Position numbers and translations under genes: made by a program
Assembly: GCF_024346375.1 (NCBI RefSeq)
Contig: NZ_JAGQCV010000001.1
Coordinates: 310,001-374,000 of the forward strand
Direction of reading: 5' to 3'
Length of the DNA: 64,000 bases
Source: Synechococcus sp. ATX 2A4
Lineage (GTDB): Bacteria > Cyanobacteriota > Cyanobacteriia > PCC-6307 > Cyanobiaceae
Shown here: positions 47,267 through 55,652 of the stretch, piece by piece
How positions within the stretch are numbered: position 1 is the stretch's first letter
Layout of the letters: every line of letters begins with the position of its first letter
Notes under the pieces: generated by a model
What the model saw: only the letters and a program-made list of their open reading frames with translations
Database searches by the model: none
What the model was told of the DNA's origin: nothing

Positions 47267-47461
47267 TCAACGCTCGCCGCTGGAGACGAAGCGTTCGATG
47301 CGATAGGCGAGCACCACCACCAGCACCACCAACCAGAACCAGAGCTCCGGTGCATTGGCATTGAGCAGCACCACCAGCAGCACCACTTCGGCCACCAGCC
47401 AGGGCAGCTCCCGCCGCAGCGGGCTGGCTTCGCCGGAGGGTGGGGGCGGATTCGGGGTCAT
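47267..47461 (-). CDS. Tiny two-span membrane protein coupled to hlyD
   Basis: 64 residues from ATG 47461: a Pro-rich start (MTPNPPPPSGEASPLRRELP), two near-contiguous hydrophobic segments (LVAEVVLLVVLLNANAPELW, FWLVVLVVVLAYRIERF) and a charged end. The start overlaps the hlyD stop by 4 nt. No family recognised; its coupling suggests a helper subunit of the export system. Confidence 0.6.
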   Translation of the reverse strand: MTPNPPPPSGEASPLRRELPWLVAEVVLLVVLLNANAPELWFWLVVLVVVLAYRIERFVSSGER

Positions 47462-48858
47462 GGCCGCGCCCCTGGAGTAGCAGCGTTGGCGGCAGCGCTC
47501 GCAGCAGGGCCAGCGTTGGCGGCAGCGCTCGCAGCAGGGCCAGCGCTGGCGGCAGAGGTGGCCGCCGGAGTCTCCTGAAGCGGGCGGCTGCCCTGGCGCA
47601 GCTCTCCACGATCCCAGCGTCGATCGAAGCGGAAGGTGCGGAAGCCCCCCGTGAGCGAGCGCAGGCCCGGCAGCAGATAGGAGACCGGGGTGCGCCATTC
47701 CACGTAGGCATGGCCGGTGACGGTGAGACCTTCCCGCACCGGGAACACGCTGCTGCCCTGCGACAGGGTCCAGCGGAAGCCATCCAGGCTGGCGGGGTCG
47801 CGCTCCAGGCGGATCTCGGCGCGCATCACCGGCCCGCCTTCCACCAGCGAGCGGGCCAGCTGGGGGTTGCCGATCGTGGTGGAGATGTCCTCCTCAGTGG
47901 CGGGCAACACGTTGATCTGCCGGACCCGGCCCACGATGCCACCGAAGCGGCTGCGCTGATTCCAGTCGGGCACGATCTCCACAGGCAGATCGAGGCGCAG
48001 GCGGCGGGCATCGGCGGGGGGAAAGTAGGCCACGGCGATCAGGGGCCGTGAGCCGCCCCCACGGCCGATCGTGCCCAGCCGTTGGCCCACGGCCACGGTC
48101 TGCCCTGGGATCACCTGCAGATCCAGCACCTCGCCATCGCGATCGGCATGCAGGCGGCCGTTGAAGGCCAGCTGCGCCTCAGTGACACGCAACTGGCGGC
48201 GCAGATCATCAATGCGAAACCGCCGCTCGAGCGCCGCTGTTTCAAGATTGAGCTTCACCTGCTGAAAGGCGGTGAGCAGGTTCCGCTCCTCGATCGCCAC
48301 CTGATCGAGGTTGACGGCTGTGGCGGTGAGGCCCTGCTCCACCATCACCACCTCGGAGGAGAGCGGCGCCACCACTTCCCGCTGGCTCAGCCACTCCAGC
48401 TGGTTGAGCTTGGCGGCGTAGGTGCTCTTGAGGGCACCGAAGCGGCTGCGGTCAGCGCCCAGCTTGGCAAGGGCAGTGGCAAGCGCCTGCCGTTCGGTGG
48501 CGAGGCGTTGGTCGTCGCGGGCGGTGAGCTGGTCGTTCTGCCGTTCGAGCTCCCGCAGGTTGGCCCGCTGCTGCTCGATCTCCCGCTCCAGCACCGGCAG
48601 ATAGAGCTCCACCAGCACCTGACCGCGCCGCACCCGATCGCCCACGGCCACAGGCAGGCGCCGCACCTGGCCGCCGGCGCGGGCGTCGATCAGGCCGGCA
48701 CTGCCGGGTAGCAGCAGCACCCCCTTGCCCATCACCTCGGTGGGCACGCGCCAGAAGCAGGCCCAGAGCCCCACCGCACCGACCACGCCACCCAGACACC
48801 ACGCCACCTTGCGCCGCGGTGGCATCCGCTTCCAGTGGTGAGGCCGCAGCAGGTGCAT
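47458..48858 (-). CDS. HlyD-family secretion adaptor of the NHLM bacteriocin type
   Basis: 466 residues. One N-terminal span (18-38), a split biotinyl-lipoyl motif (GGQVRRLPVAVGDRVRRGQV and GEVLDLQVIPGQTVAVGQRL), and a long coiled coil between (about 90-215, QQRANLRELERQNDQLTARD). The C-terminal half has the features that set apart adaptors of NHLM (nitrile-hydratase-leader microcin) systems: SRFGGIVGRVRQINVLPATE, TTIGNPQLARSLVEGGPVM and VEWRTPVSYLLPGLRSLTGG. NHLM systems also need peptidase-ABC transporters and leader peptides; none is adjacent. The tail carries a 10-residue Ala-rich repeat from a 30-nt duplication. Confidence 0.85.
   Translation of the reverse strand: MHLLRPHHWKRMPPRRKVAWCLGGVVGAVGLWACFWRVPTEVMGKGVLLLPGSAGLIDARAGGQVRRLPVAVGDRVRRGQVLVELYLPVLEREIEQQRANLRELERQNDQLTARDDQRLATERQALATALAKLGADRSRFGALKSTYAAKLNQLEWLSQREVVAPLSSEVVMVEQGLTATAVNLDQVAIEERNLLTAFQQVKLNLETAALERRFRIDDLRRQLRVTEAQLAFNGRLHADRDGEVLDLQVIPGQTVAVGQRLGTIGRGGGSRPLIAVAYFPPADARRLRLDLPVEIVPDWNQRSRFGGIVGRVRQINVLPATEEDISTTIGNPQLARSLVEGGPVMRAEIRLERDPASLDGFRWTLSQGSSVFPVREGLTVTGHAYVEWRTPVSYLLPGLRSLTGGFRTFRFDRRWDRGELRQGSRPLQETPAATSAASAGPAASAAANAGPAASAAANAATPGARP
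47481..47555. repeat. 30-nt tandem repeat inside the hlyD 3' end
   Basis: CAGCGTTGGCGGCAGCGCTC plus GCAGCAGGGC occurs at 47481-47510 and 47511-47540 without mismatch, then a half copy (CAGCGCTGGCGGCAG). It keeps the hlyD frame and encodes two copies of ANAGPAASAA. Confidence 0.95.
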
Positions 48859-48890
48859 GGCCGCCAGCTTGGTGGGTCACGGGGTTCCTG

Positions 48891-50117
48891 TCAGCCCCCG
48901 CCCACCCCGGGGGCGGCGCCGGGCAGCGCGGCCAGGGCCGCAGGATCACCGGCGATCGCGGCCGCCAGCAGAGGGGCCAGGGCCGGCACCAGCGCAAACG
49001 GCCCGCCGAAGCCGGCGAACACCCACAGTCCCGGGTCGCCCGCCACCGCTCCCACCAGCGGCAGGCCTGGATGCGTGAAGCTCACCGGCACCTGAACGAA
49101 GCGACCCGGCAGCTCCGCCAAGGCCGGCAGCAGCCCGGCGAGCGCCTGGCGCAGACACGCTTCGGTGTGGTGGGGGTCGGGGGGCGGGCCCTGGCCCGGG
49201 TCGGGGCGCACCAGGGAGCTCTGGCCCAGCAGCCAGCCGGAGCCGCTCGGCGCCCAGCCCACATCAACGCTCAGTTCAGGCGCCTGCAGCTGGGCGGAGC
49301 GGTGCTCCAGGCCCTGCCGCTGGCCCAGCAACGGCATCACGATGGTGTCGCCGGGGGGCAGCGCAAGCGGCGGTCGGTCCACCAGGAGCGCTCCGGCCCA
49401 GCTGACCCGCAGGCGCTGCGGCAACGACGGCCAGAGCGCGCGGCAACCGGCACCGGCGGCCAGCACCACCTGCCGGGCCGGCAGCGCGGCGCCACTGCCA
49501 CCCACGCCCGCGCCCATGCGCAGGTTCCAGCCTGCGCGGGTGGGCTCGATCGCCGCCACCTGCTCGCGGAGCAGCCGCACCCCGGCGGCTCGCAACGCCC
49601 CGGGCAGGGCGGCAGCCAGCAGGCCCGGATCGACCCTGGCGTAGCTGAGGCGCAGGGTGCCTCCAGGGCCACTTGCGGCCGCCGCCGCCGGACCAGCCGC
49701 GCCCGCCAGCGGTGGGCCGTGCTGCAACTGATCGGCCCCGAGGTGCCGGCGGGCCAGGCCCTCCACCTGCTGAAGCACCCCGTCCTGCCGCTGCCGCGCG
49801 GCGGCGTCAGCGGCGGCGGGCCAATGCAGCACCAGATCGCAGGAGCGCAGGCCCAGGGGGCCATGGCGCGCCTCCAAGCGGCGCCAGCGGGACGGAGCGG
49901 CGGCCATCCAGCTGTCAAGCGGGCCCGGGGGCCCCGCCCACCAGGGGATTCCGCCGTAGCTGAGCGGTGTGGCGGCGGGGCCAGCCCCATCCACCACGAT
50001 CACCGGCAGACCGAGACCCGCGAGTTCAAGGGCGAGGAGACCACCGGCCAACCCCGCACCGATCACCACCACCGGATCGGTGGCCTCAGAACTGTGCAAG
50101 GCCAAATCACCTTCCAT
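48891..50117 (-). CDS. FAD-dependent oxidoreductase of the DAO family
   Basis: 408 residues. N-terminal nucleotide motif [20 protein letters not shown] ending in an acidic residue (VVD), SYARVDPGLLAAALPGALRA typical of D-amino-acid-oxidase/ThiO-like proteins, and the C-terminal LPLVGAVAGDPGLWVFAGFG that contacts FAD. Likely oxidises a C-N bond in an amine or amino acid; the substrate is unknown. It starts 52 nt behind the PsbP-like gene and ends 32 nt before hlyD, so psbP-like, oxidase, hlyD and the tiny membrane gene can share a transcript. Confidence 0.85.
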   Translation of the reverse strand: MEGDLALHSSEATDPVVVIGAGLAGGLLALELAGLGLPVIVVDGAGPAATPLSYGGIPWWAGPPGPLDSWMAAAPSRWRRLEARHGPLGLRSCDLVLHWPAAADAAARQRQDGVLQQVEGLARRHLGADQLQHGPPLAGAAGPAAAAASGPGGTLRLSYARVDPGLLAAALPGALRAAGVRLLREQVAAIEPTRAGWNLRMGAGVGGSGAALPARQVVLAAGAGCRALWPSLPQRLRVSWAGALLVDRPPLALPPGDTIVMPLLGQRQGLEHRSAQLQAPELSVDVGWAPSGSGWLLGQSSLVRPDPGQGPPPDPHHTEACLRQALAGLLPALAELPGRFVQVPVSFTHPGLPLVGAVAGDPGLWVFAGFGGPFALVPALAPLLAAAIAGDPAALAALPGAAPGVGGG

Positions 50118-50169
50118 GCCGCCAGACCCCTGGAGGCCTTCTCTCCCCCGATAGTGCTGCCTGGGCCCC

Positions 50170-50754
50170 TCAGATCTGCAGGGTGAAGGAGGTGATCACG
50201 TTGTGGAAGAGCTCCTTCACCTTCCCCCAGCGGGCCTCGTTGGTGCTCACCGCCAGGGTGTACAGGCGGCCCCGGTCGGCCACCACGGTGGCCAGTTCGT
50301 GGCGGTCGCGATCCACCAGGTGCACCGCGTACTCCAGGTCGTAGAAGGTGTGGCCACCGTCCTGGCGCTCCACCGCTTCCACCAGCTCCGCTTCACGGCC
50401 GCTGCCCGCCGGCGCGATCACCACACGCCGCAGCTTCTCGCCCACCGCCACGGCGCTGCCCAGATCACTGAGGTCGTTGGTGGGGTTCACATCGGAAATC
50501 ACCAGGCTGAGTGTTTCATCGCTGTTGATCAGGTCGTGAAACACCACCTGGGGGCCATCGCTCACCACCACGCGCGTCCAGCCGGTGGGGTAGAGGAAGG
50601 CATAACGGCCATCAGGGCTCTGGAAGGCGTTCAGCCCGGCGGCCGCGGCGCTGCAGCCCGCCAGCCCACCCGCGGCGATCAGGGCCCCGAGCAGCACGGC
50701 CAGCAGGCGGCTGAACCAGGGCCGGACATCCGGCTGGAGAGAGCGGAGAGGCAT
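50170..50754 (-). CDS. CyanoP (PsbP-like) lipoprotein of photosystem II
   Basis: 194 residues from ATG 50754 (MPLRSLQPDVRPWFSRLLAV). A lipoprotein signal with lipobox LAGC puts the mature protein on the lumenal face as a lipid-anchored peripheral subunit. The PsbP fold shows as GRYAFLYPTGWTRVVVSDGP, VFHDLINSDETLSLVISDVN, LGSAVAVGEKLRRVV and FYDLEYAVHL. CyanoP aids early photosystem II assembly and is not essential for oxygen evolution in species studied. An ATG 12 nt upstream is possible. Confidence 0.92.
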   Translation of the reverse strand: MPLRSLQPDVRPWFSRLLAVLLGALIAAGGLAGCSAAAAGLNAFQSPDGRYAFLYPTGWTRVVVSDGPQVVFHDLINSDETLSLVISDVNPTNDLSDLGSAVAVGEKLRRVVIAPAGSGREAELVEAVERQDGGHTFYDLEYAVHLVDRDRHELATVVADRGRLYTLAVSTNEARWGKVKELFHNVITSFTLQI

Positions 50755-50860
50755 GGCGGGAAGCAACGGCGGAATGGGAGAGCACCGGCGCCATTCTGTC
50801 GGCCGGCAGGCTGGGGACTGTTGGCAGCGTCTTTAGATTCGGGGTCTTCGCGTCAGTTCT

Positions 50861-51460
50861 CTGAGCGGCTTCACCCGTCCCCTGGCCCGGCTGATCGATC
50901 AGTTTGAGCGCCTGCCGGGCATCGGCCCCCGCACCGCCCAGCGCCTGGCCCTGCATCTGCTGCGCCAACCGGAAGAACAGATCCGCGCCTTCGCCGATGC
51001 CCTGCTCGCCGCCCGCAGCCAGGTGGGCCAGTGCCAGCGGTGCTTCCACCTCTCGGCTGAACCGCTTTGCGAGATCTGCCGCCAGCCGGAGCGCCAGAGC
51101 GGGCTGCTGTGCGTGGTGGCCGATTCCCGCGATCTGCTGGCGATCGAGCGCACCCGCGAATACAAGGGCAGCTACCACGTGCTTGGTGGCTTGATCTCGC
51201 CGATGGATGGCATCGGACCCGAGCTGCTGCACGTGCAACCGCTGGTGAACCGGGTGGATCAGGAAGGCATCAGCGAAGTGATCCTGGCGCTGACACCGAG
51301 CGTGGAGGGGGACACCACCAGCCTGTATCTGGCCCGGCTGCTGCGCCCCTTCACCAGCGTGAGCCGGATCGCCTATGGCCTGCCGGTGGGCAGCGAACTG
51401 GACTATGCCGATGAGGTCACCCTGGCCCGGGCGATGGAAGGCCGGCGGCGGATGGAGTGA
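50861..51460 (+). CDS. recR: Recombination mediator RecR, non-standard start codon
   Basis: 199 residues if translation starts at CTG 50861. Helix-hairpin-helix [20 protein letters not shown], four-Cys zinc site [16 protein letters not shown], and Toprim domain [40 protein letters not shown], are complete. RecR loads RecA on gapped DNA with RecO/RecF. Upstream of the HhH the frame has no ATG, GTG or TTG before a TAG at 50834; the only candidates are ATT 50837 and CTG 50861. The first GTG (51023) would delete the HhH. CTG gives an N terminus ([15 protein letters not shown]) like that of related RecR proteins. Confidence 0.88.
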   Translation: MSGFTRPLARLIDQFERLPGIGPRTAQRLALHLLRQPEEQIRAFADALLAARSQVGQCQRCFHLSAEPLCEICRQPERQSGLLCVVADSRDLLAIERTREYKGSYHVLGGLISPMDGIGPELLHVQPLVNRVDQEGISEVILALTPSVEGDTTSLYLARLLRPFTSVSRIAYGLPVGSELDYADEVTLARAMEGRRRME

Positions 51461-51508
51461 TGGATTGCAGGTGGCGGCTGGAGTGATGGAAGGCCAGCGG
51501 CGGATGGA
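51432..51508. repeat. Imperfect direct repeats around the recR stop
   Basis: GATGGAAGGCCGGCGGCGGA at 51432 recurs as GATGGAAGGCCAGCGGCGGA at about 51486, and TGGAGTGATGG occurs twice between. The first copy is the 3' end of recR, so the 70-nt spacer before lipA is built from duplicated recR sequence. Confidence 0.7.
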
Positions 51509-51529
51509 AGCACCGCGCTCGATAGCCTG

Positions 51530-52444
51530 ATGGCCATGGGTTCCCGCAGCCGTTACAGCGCCATCCCACCGGCCGAGCGGCTGCCCGCCTGGCTGCGGCG
51601 CCCATTGGGCAACGCCTCGGAACTGGAGCGGGTGCAGGCGGTGGTGAAGCAGGAGCGACTGCACACGATCTGCGAGGAGGGACGCTGCCCTAACCGGGGC
51701 GAGTGTTATGCAGCAGGAACAGCCACCTTCCTGCTGGGGGGCCCGATCTGCACCCGCAGCTGCGCCTTCTGCCAGGTGGAGAAAGGCCAGGCCCCTCTGC
51801 CGATCGACCCGGCCGAGGCCGAGCGGGTGGCGCAGGCGGTGGAGCGCATGGGCCTGCGCTACGTGGTGCTCACCGCCGTGGCCCGCGATGACCAGGCCGA
51901 TCACGGCGCTTCGATGTTCACCGCCACCATGGCGGCGATCCGGCGGCGCCAGCCACTGATCGCGATCGAAGTGCTCACGCCCGATTTCTGGGGAGGGCAC
52001 CGGCAGGAGCCCGACGGCCAGGCCGCCCAGCGGCACCGCCTGCAGCAGGTGCTGGCCGCCGGGCCCGCCTGCTTCAACCACAACCTGGAGACGGTGGAGC
52101 GGCTGCAGGGGGAGGTGCGGCGCGGCGCCACCTATGCCCGCTCCTTGAACCTGCTGGCGGCGGCGCGGGAGCTGGCGCCCCAGATCCCCACCAAATCCGG
52201 GTTGATGCTGGGGCTGGGCGAAACCAACGAGGAAGTGGTGGCCACGCTCCACGATCTCAGGGCCGTGGGCTGCCAGCGCCTGACGCTGGGGCAGTACCTG
52301 CGCCCCTCCCTGGCCCACCTGCCGGTGGCGCGCTACTGGACGCCGGCGGAGTTCGAGCGCCTGGGAGCGATCGCCACAACGCTGGGCTTCACCCAGGTGC
52401 GCAGCGGCCCCTTGGTGCGCAGCAGCTACCACGCCGTCAGCTGA
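51530..52444 (+). CDS. lipA: Lipoyl synthase LipA
   Basis: 304 residues. Auxiliary-cluster cysteines [12 protein letters not shown] followed by the radical-SAM site [10 protein letters not shown]; also [34 protein letters not shown] and [12 protein letters not shown]. The conserved RSSYH close to the C terminus (RSSYHAVS) supplies the serine ligand of the auxiliary cluster. It inserts two sulfurs into octanoyl groups on lipoyl domains. Many cyanobacteria carry two lipA copies. Confidence 0.96.
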   Translation: MAMGSRSRYSAIPPAERLPAWLRRPLGNASELERVQAVVKQERLHTICEEGRCPNRGECYAAGTATFLLGGPICTRSCAFCQVEKGQAPLPIDPAEAERVAQAVERMGLRYVVLTAVARDDQADHGASMFTATMAAIRRRQPLIAIEVLTPDFWGGHRQEPDGQAAQRHRLQQVLAAGPACFNHNLETVERLQGEVRRGATYARSLNLLAAARELAPQIPTKSGLMLGLGETNEEVVATLHDLRAVGCQRLTLGQYLRPSLAHLPVARYWTPAEFERLGAIATTLGFTQVRSGPLVRSSYHAVS

Positions 52445-52472
52445 GCGAGCAGGCCAGGCCGGCAACTGGCCA

Positions 52473-53630
52473 TCAATGCAGGACCAGCTGGCAAGAACGC
52501 TTCGCCTGGCGGGCGCGGTTGAGCGCGATCTCAGCGCGGGCAAGCACTTCGGTGGCCTGGGCATCCTCGCGCTCCAACAGTGGCCAATGGGTTTCGATGC
52601 CCATGCTGGCGCTCATGAAGGGATCAAACGCCGCTGGATGGGCGATCCTCAGGCCCTGGATCTCGGCCCCCAGCTCTGCGGCCAGGCGATCAGCTTCGCC
52701 ACCGGTGATTGAAGGCAGCAGCATGGCAAAGGCATCGGCACCGACCCGCGCCACCAAGGGGTTATCTGCACCCAGCCGCCGCGTGAGCAGGCGGGCGACG
52801 GCCTGTAGGCAGTCGTCGGCGCAGAAGTGGCCAAAGGTGTCGTTGTAGGCACCAAAGTCATCAAGATCCAGAAGCACCAGAGTGAACGGGTCTCCAGTGA
52901 CCCGCGACAACGCAATCTGTTGACTGAGCTGCTGCTCGAAGCTGCCTCGATTGGAAAGCGCCGTGAGCGGATCCCGCCACCCCCATTGACGACCTTCATA
53001 ACCAACGCAGGCCATGATGGCGGGAACCATCGTCACCACGAGCCGGTTAAGCGCCGCCAGTTCCCATAAAAGAAATCCTCCGGGACGTTGCGTGGCCATT
53101 GTGAGAATCAACTTGTGGGTCCCATCGCCTCCCAGGGGCACAGCCAGGTAGTCGGTATAACGCTCGCGACGCATATCCCTGGCAAGTGCATAGGGAATAT
53201 TCTCAGGCTTAAGATTTTCAAGTCGCAGGCGTTGAGGCACTTTGCCTTCACACACCGCATGCAGAATGCTGGTGCGGTGATCCATACCAGCAAAGAACTC
53301 ACTGCCCCTGAAGAACGAGCGCACCTCCTCAGGGTTCTCCACATCCCACCAATACTGAATGCCACCCTGACCGGTTTCGATCGGCACCAACGCCAAGGCA
53401 ATGCGGTGCAGCGGGAAGCCTGCGGCCACCAAATGCCTGACGCCATGCAAGAGCAGATCGGCTGGATTGCGGTAAGGGGGAGGGAAGGTTTGATCCGCCT
53501 CTAACCAGATCGCCTTGAGTGCGCGAATGGCCTTAAGTTGCAGGTGATGACGGCGCGACGATCCAGAACCGATTAGGGGAGAAGATGACAGCTCATGACC
53601 AACATTGAGAAGCGGAAAAGAATCAAACAT
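52473..53630 (-). CDS. Degenerate GGDEF protein, likely not a cyclase
   Basis: 385 residues. An N-terminal region (about 44-205, HLVAAGFPLHRIALALVPIE and VCEGKVPQRLRLENL) resembles the input segment found before some class III nucleotide cyclases. The GGDEF domain (about 215-380) keeps DPLTALSNRGSFEQQL and LLDLDDFGAYNDTFGH, but the signature is RVGADAF (297-301) instead of RxGGDEF; the metal-binding Glu is Ala. Diguanylate cyclase activity is therefore unlikely; it may bind GTP or act as a partner. Its ATG shares one base with the TGA of the GGDEF-EAL gene (TGATG), so the pair is translationally coupled. Confidence 0.85.
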   Translation of the reverse strand: MFDSFPLLNVGHELSSSPLIGSGSSRRHHLQLKAIRALKAIWLEADQTFPPPYRNPADLLLHGVRHLVAAGFPLHRIALALVPIETGQGGIQYWWDVENPEEVRSFFRGSEFFAGMDHRTSILHAVCEGKVPQRLRLENLKPENIPYALARDMRRERYTDYLAVPLGGDGTHKLILTMATQRPGGFLLWELAALNRLVVTMVPAIMACVGYEGRQWGWRDPLTALSNRGSFEQQLSQQIALSRVTGDPFTLVLLDLDDFGAYNDTFGHFCADDCLQAVARLLTRRLGADNPLVARVGADAFAMLLPSITGGEADRLAAELGAEIQGLRIAHPAAFDPFMSASMGIETHWPLLEREDAQATEVLARAEIALNRARQAKRSCQLVLH

Positions 53631-55390
53631 CAGACGCAGTCCACCAATGACGTGGAGCGTGACTGGATCAGCGCGAGCGTACTGGAAGCGTTTTTTGGCC
53701 TACCCACAAGATAACCCTGAATGTAGTCACAACCAAGCTTTTTCAGCACATCTAATTGCTCTTGCCGCTCCACGCCTTCAGCGATCGCATGAAGACCCAG
53801 TGCCTTGGCCATGCTGAGAACGGCTTTCACGATCACTTCATCTTCCTGGCTTCGACCCAGGCCTTCAATAAAGGAGCGATCAATTTTGAGAATTTCAACT
53901 GGCAACTGCTTGAGGTAACGCATGGAGGTATAGCCAGAGCCGAAGTCGTCAATGGCCAGGTTGGCACCCAACGCCTTGATCTGACGAAAGGCGCGGAGAG
54001 TGGCTTCAACATCTTCAATCAGCATTGTTTCTGTGATTTCGATGTAGAGGCGATCCGGTGGAAAGCCTGACTCAAACAACGCCATGGCAATCTGCTGAGG
54101 CGTGCCCGGATCGAGCAAGCTGCGCACAGAGAGATTCACCGACAGTCCCAGACTCTGATCTGGACAGACCGCATAACAACGGGCCATGTGCTTGCAGGCC
54201 AGTTGAAGCACGATCGTGTCAATCTGCACGATCAAACCACTCTCTTCAGCCACTGGAATGAATTCACCAGGCGTGATCAGGCCATGCATCGGATGCTTCC
54301 AACGTGCCAGCGCTTCAAAGCCAAGGATCCGCTGATCATGCACATGAAAGATTGGCTGGAAGTAGCAGACGATTTCGCCAGCTGCCAGAGCTCGCCTGAG
54401 GTCCTGCTCCATCGTTGCCGCTTTCAAGGCGGTGTTTCGCATCTGCTGGTCGAAGTACGCCAGGCAACCCCGGCCATTGGCCTTGGCCTTGTACATCGCC
54501 ATATCGGCATTTTCGATGAGCACTTCGGCGCTGTCCTTGCCGTTCGCGATAGCCACCCCAATCGAGGCCGAATGGCTGAGCAACTTGTTGCCGATTGTCA
54601 TCGGCCGGCCGATCAGATCAATAATGCGCGCCCCAAGCGCCTGCACCGACTCCTGGGAACAATTTGAACTCACGATGATGAACTCATCCCCGGAAAGACG
54701 CCCCACCAGATCGCCGGACCGCACGCACTGCCGCAGGCACTTGGCCACGGTGATCAGGAAACGATCTCCGGTGGTATGGCCATGGGCGTCATTGATCAGT
54801 TTGAAGCGATCGATGTCGATGAAAAGAACCGCCACGGCTCCTTTGGAGCCACTGCTGCGCAGGTTCATCTCCAGGCTGAGCGCCAGTTGGCTCAGAACGT
54901 GGGTGCGGTTCGGCAGCCCCGTGAGCATGTCGTAGCTCGACTGATCAAGGGCCGCCCGCGTAGCAGAGCGCTCCGCCAGCATCGACTTGCCGACCTGGGC
55001 ACACAGCTGCAGGCTCTGGGCCAGGGCCTCCAGCAGCCAGCGCTCCTGCAGGTCGAATGGGGTCTGGAAGCGGGCGACCAACAACACGTCCAGGCCGGGA
55101 AGCTGGCACCAGTGCACCTGCCGCAGCCCGGTGGCCAGCCGGATTTCCGTGGGGCGATCCGCAGCCACCCGCAGCAGCAGTGCCTGATCCTCCGCACTCA
55201 GGCCAACAGAACAGCGAAAGGACTGATTGGTGATCAGCGCAGCGACATCGGCCTTAAGGGCGAGAGCCAGCTGGTCGACCACCTCATTGGTGGTGGAGGG
55301 ATCTTCGATCGAGAAGGCAGCCAGGATCGCCGCGTGTGCCCTGAGCGACCAGGGAATGCCCGAGGCGGCGTGCTCGTTCTCGATCCTCAT
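53630..55390 (-). CDS. GGDEF-EAL c-di-GMP protein with N-terminal sensor region
   Basis: 586 residues, soluble. Residues 20-140 look like a GAF-type sensor. The GGDEF domain has RLSGDEF (233-237), a working variant, with FIDIDRFKLINDAHGH. The EAL domain keeps its catalytic and metal residues: GFEALARWKHP, LSVNLSVRSLL, YIEITETMLI, LAIDDFGSGYTSMRYL, LKIDRSFI, IAEGVERQEQL, YIQGYLVGRP. It can in principle both make and break c-di-GMP. First gene of the coupled pair. Confidence 0.93.
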   Translation of the reverse strand: MRIENEHAASGIPWSLRAHAAILAAFSIEDPSTTNEVVDQLALALKADVAALITNQSFRCSVGLSAEDQALLLRVAADRPTEIRLATGLRQVHWCQLPGLDVLLVARFQTPFDLQERWLLEALAQSLQLCAQVGKSMLAERSATRAALDQSSYDMLTGLPNRTHVLSQLALSLEMNLRSSGSKGAVAVLFIDIDRFKLINDAHGHTTGDRFLITVAKCLRQCVRSGDLVGRLSGDEFIIVSSNCSQESVQALGARIIDLIGRPMTIGNKLLSHSASIGVAIANGKDSAEVLIENADMAMYKAKANGRGCLAYFDQQMRNTALKAATMEQDLRRALAAGEIVCYFQPIFHVHDQRILGFEALARWKHPMHGLITPGEFIPVAEESGLIVQIDTIVLQLACKHMARCYAVCPDQSLGLSVNLSVRSLLDPGTPQQIAMALFESGFPPDRLYIEITETMLIEDVEATLRAFRQIKALGANLAIDDFGSGYTSMRYLKQLPVEILKIDRSFIEGLGRSQEDEVIVKAVLSMAKALGLHAIAEGVERQEQLDVLKKLGCDYIQGYLVGRPKNASSTLALIQSRSTSLVDCV

Positions 55391-55652
55391 GGCACCCGCC
55401 TCATGGCACCCCAGCCGGCAGGGAAAGCCGGTGCCACGGACCCCGGCCCACTCGCCCAGCCCCTACCCAAGGCACGGAAGCTGATGGCAAAGGCCAGGAA
55501 TAGAGGCGAAAAGCGGGCACAGCATCACCAAAGAGGATGTTGGCGGGGTGGCCTGGTGAAGCCGACGAGCCGGTGACATGACGGCGGCGAATCAGGCATA
55601 CGCCGTGAACGCCCACAGGAATCACTGAAACTTCAGTGATAGAGGTCTGAGC

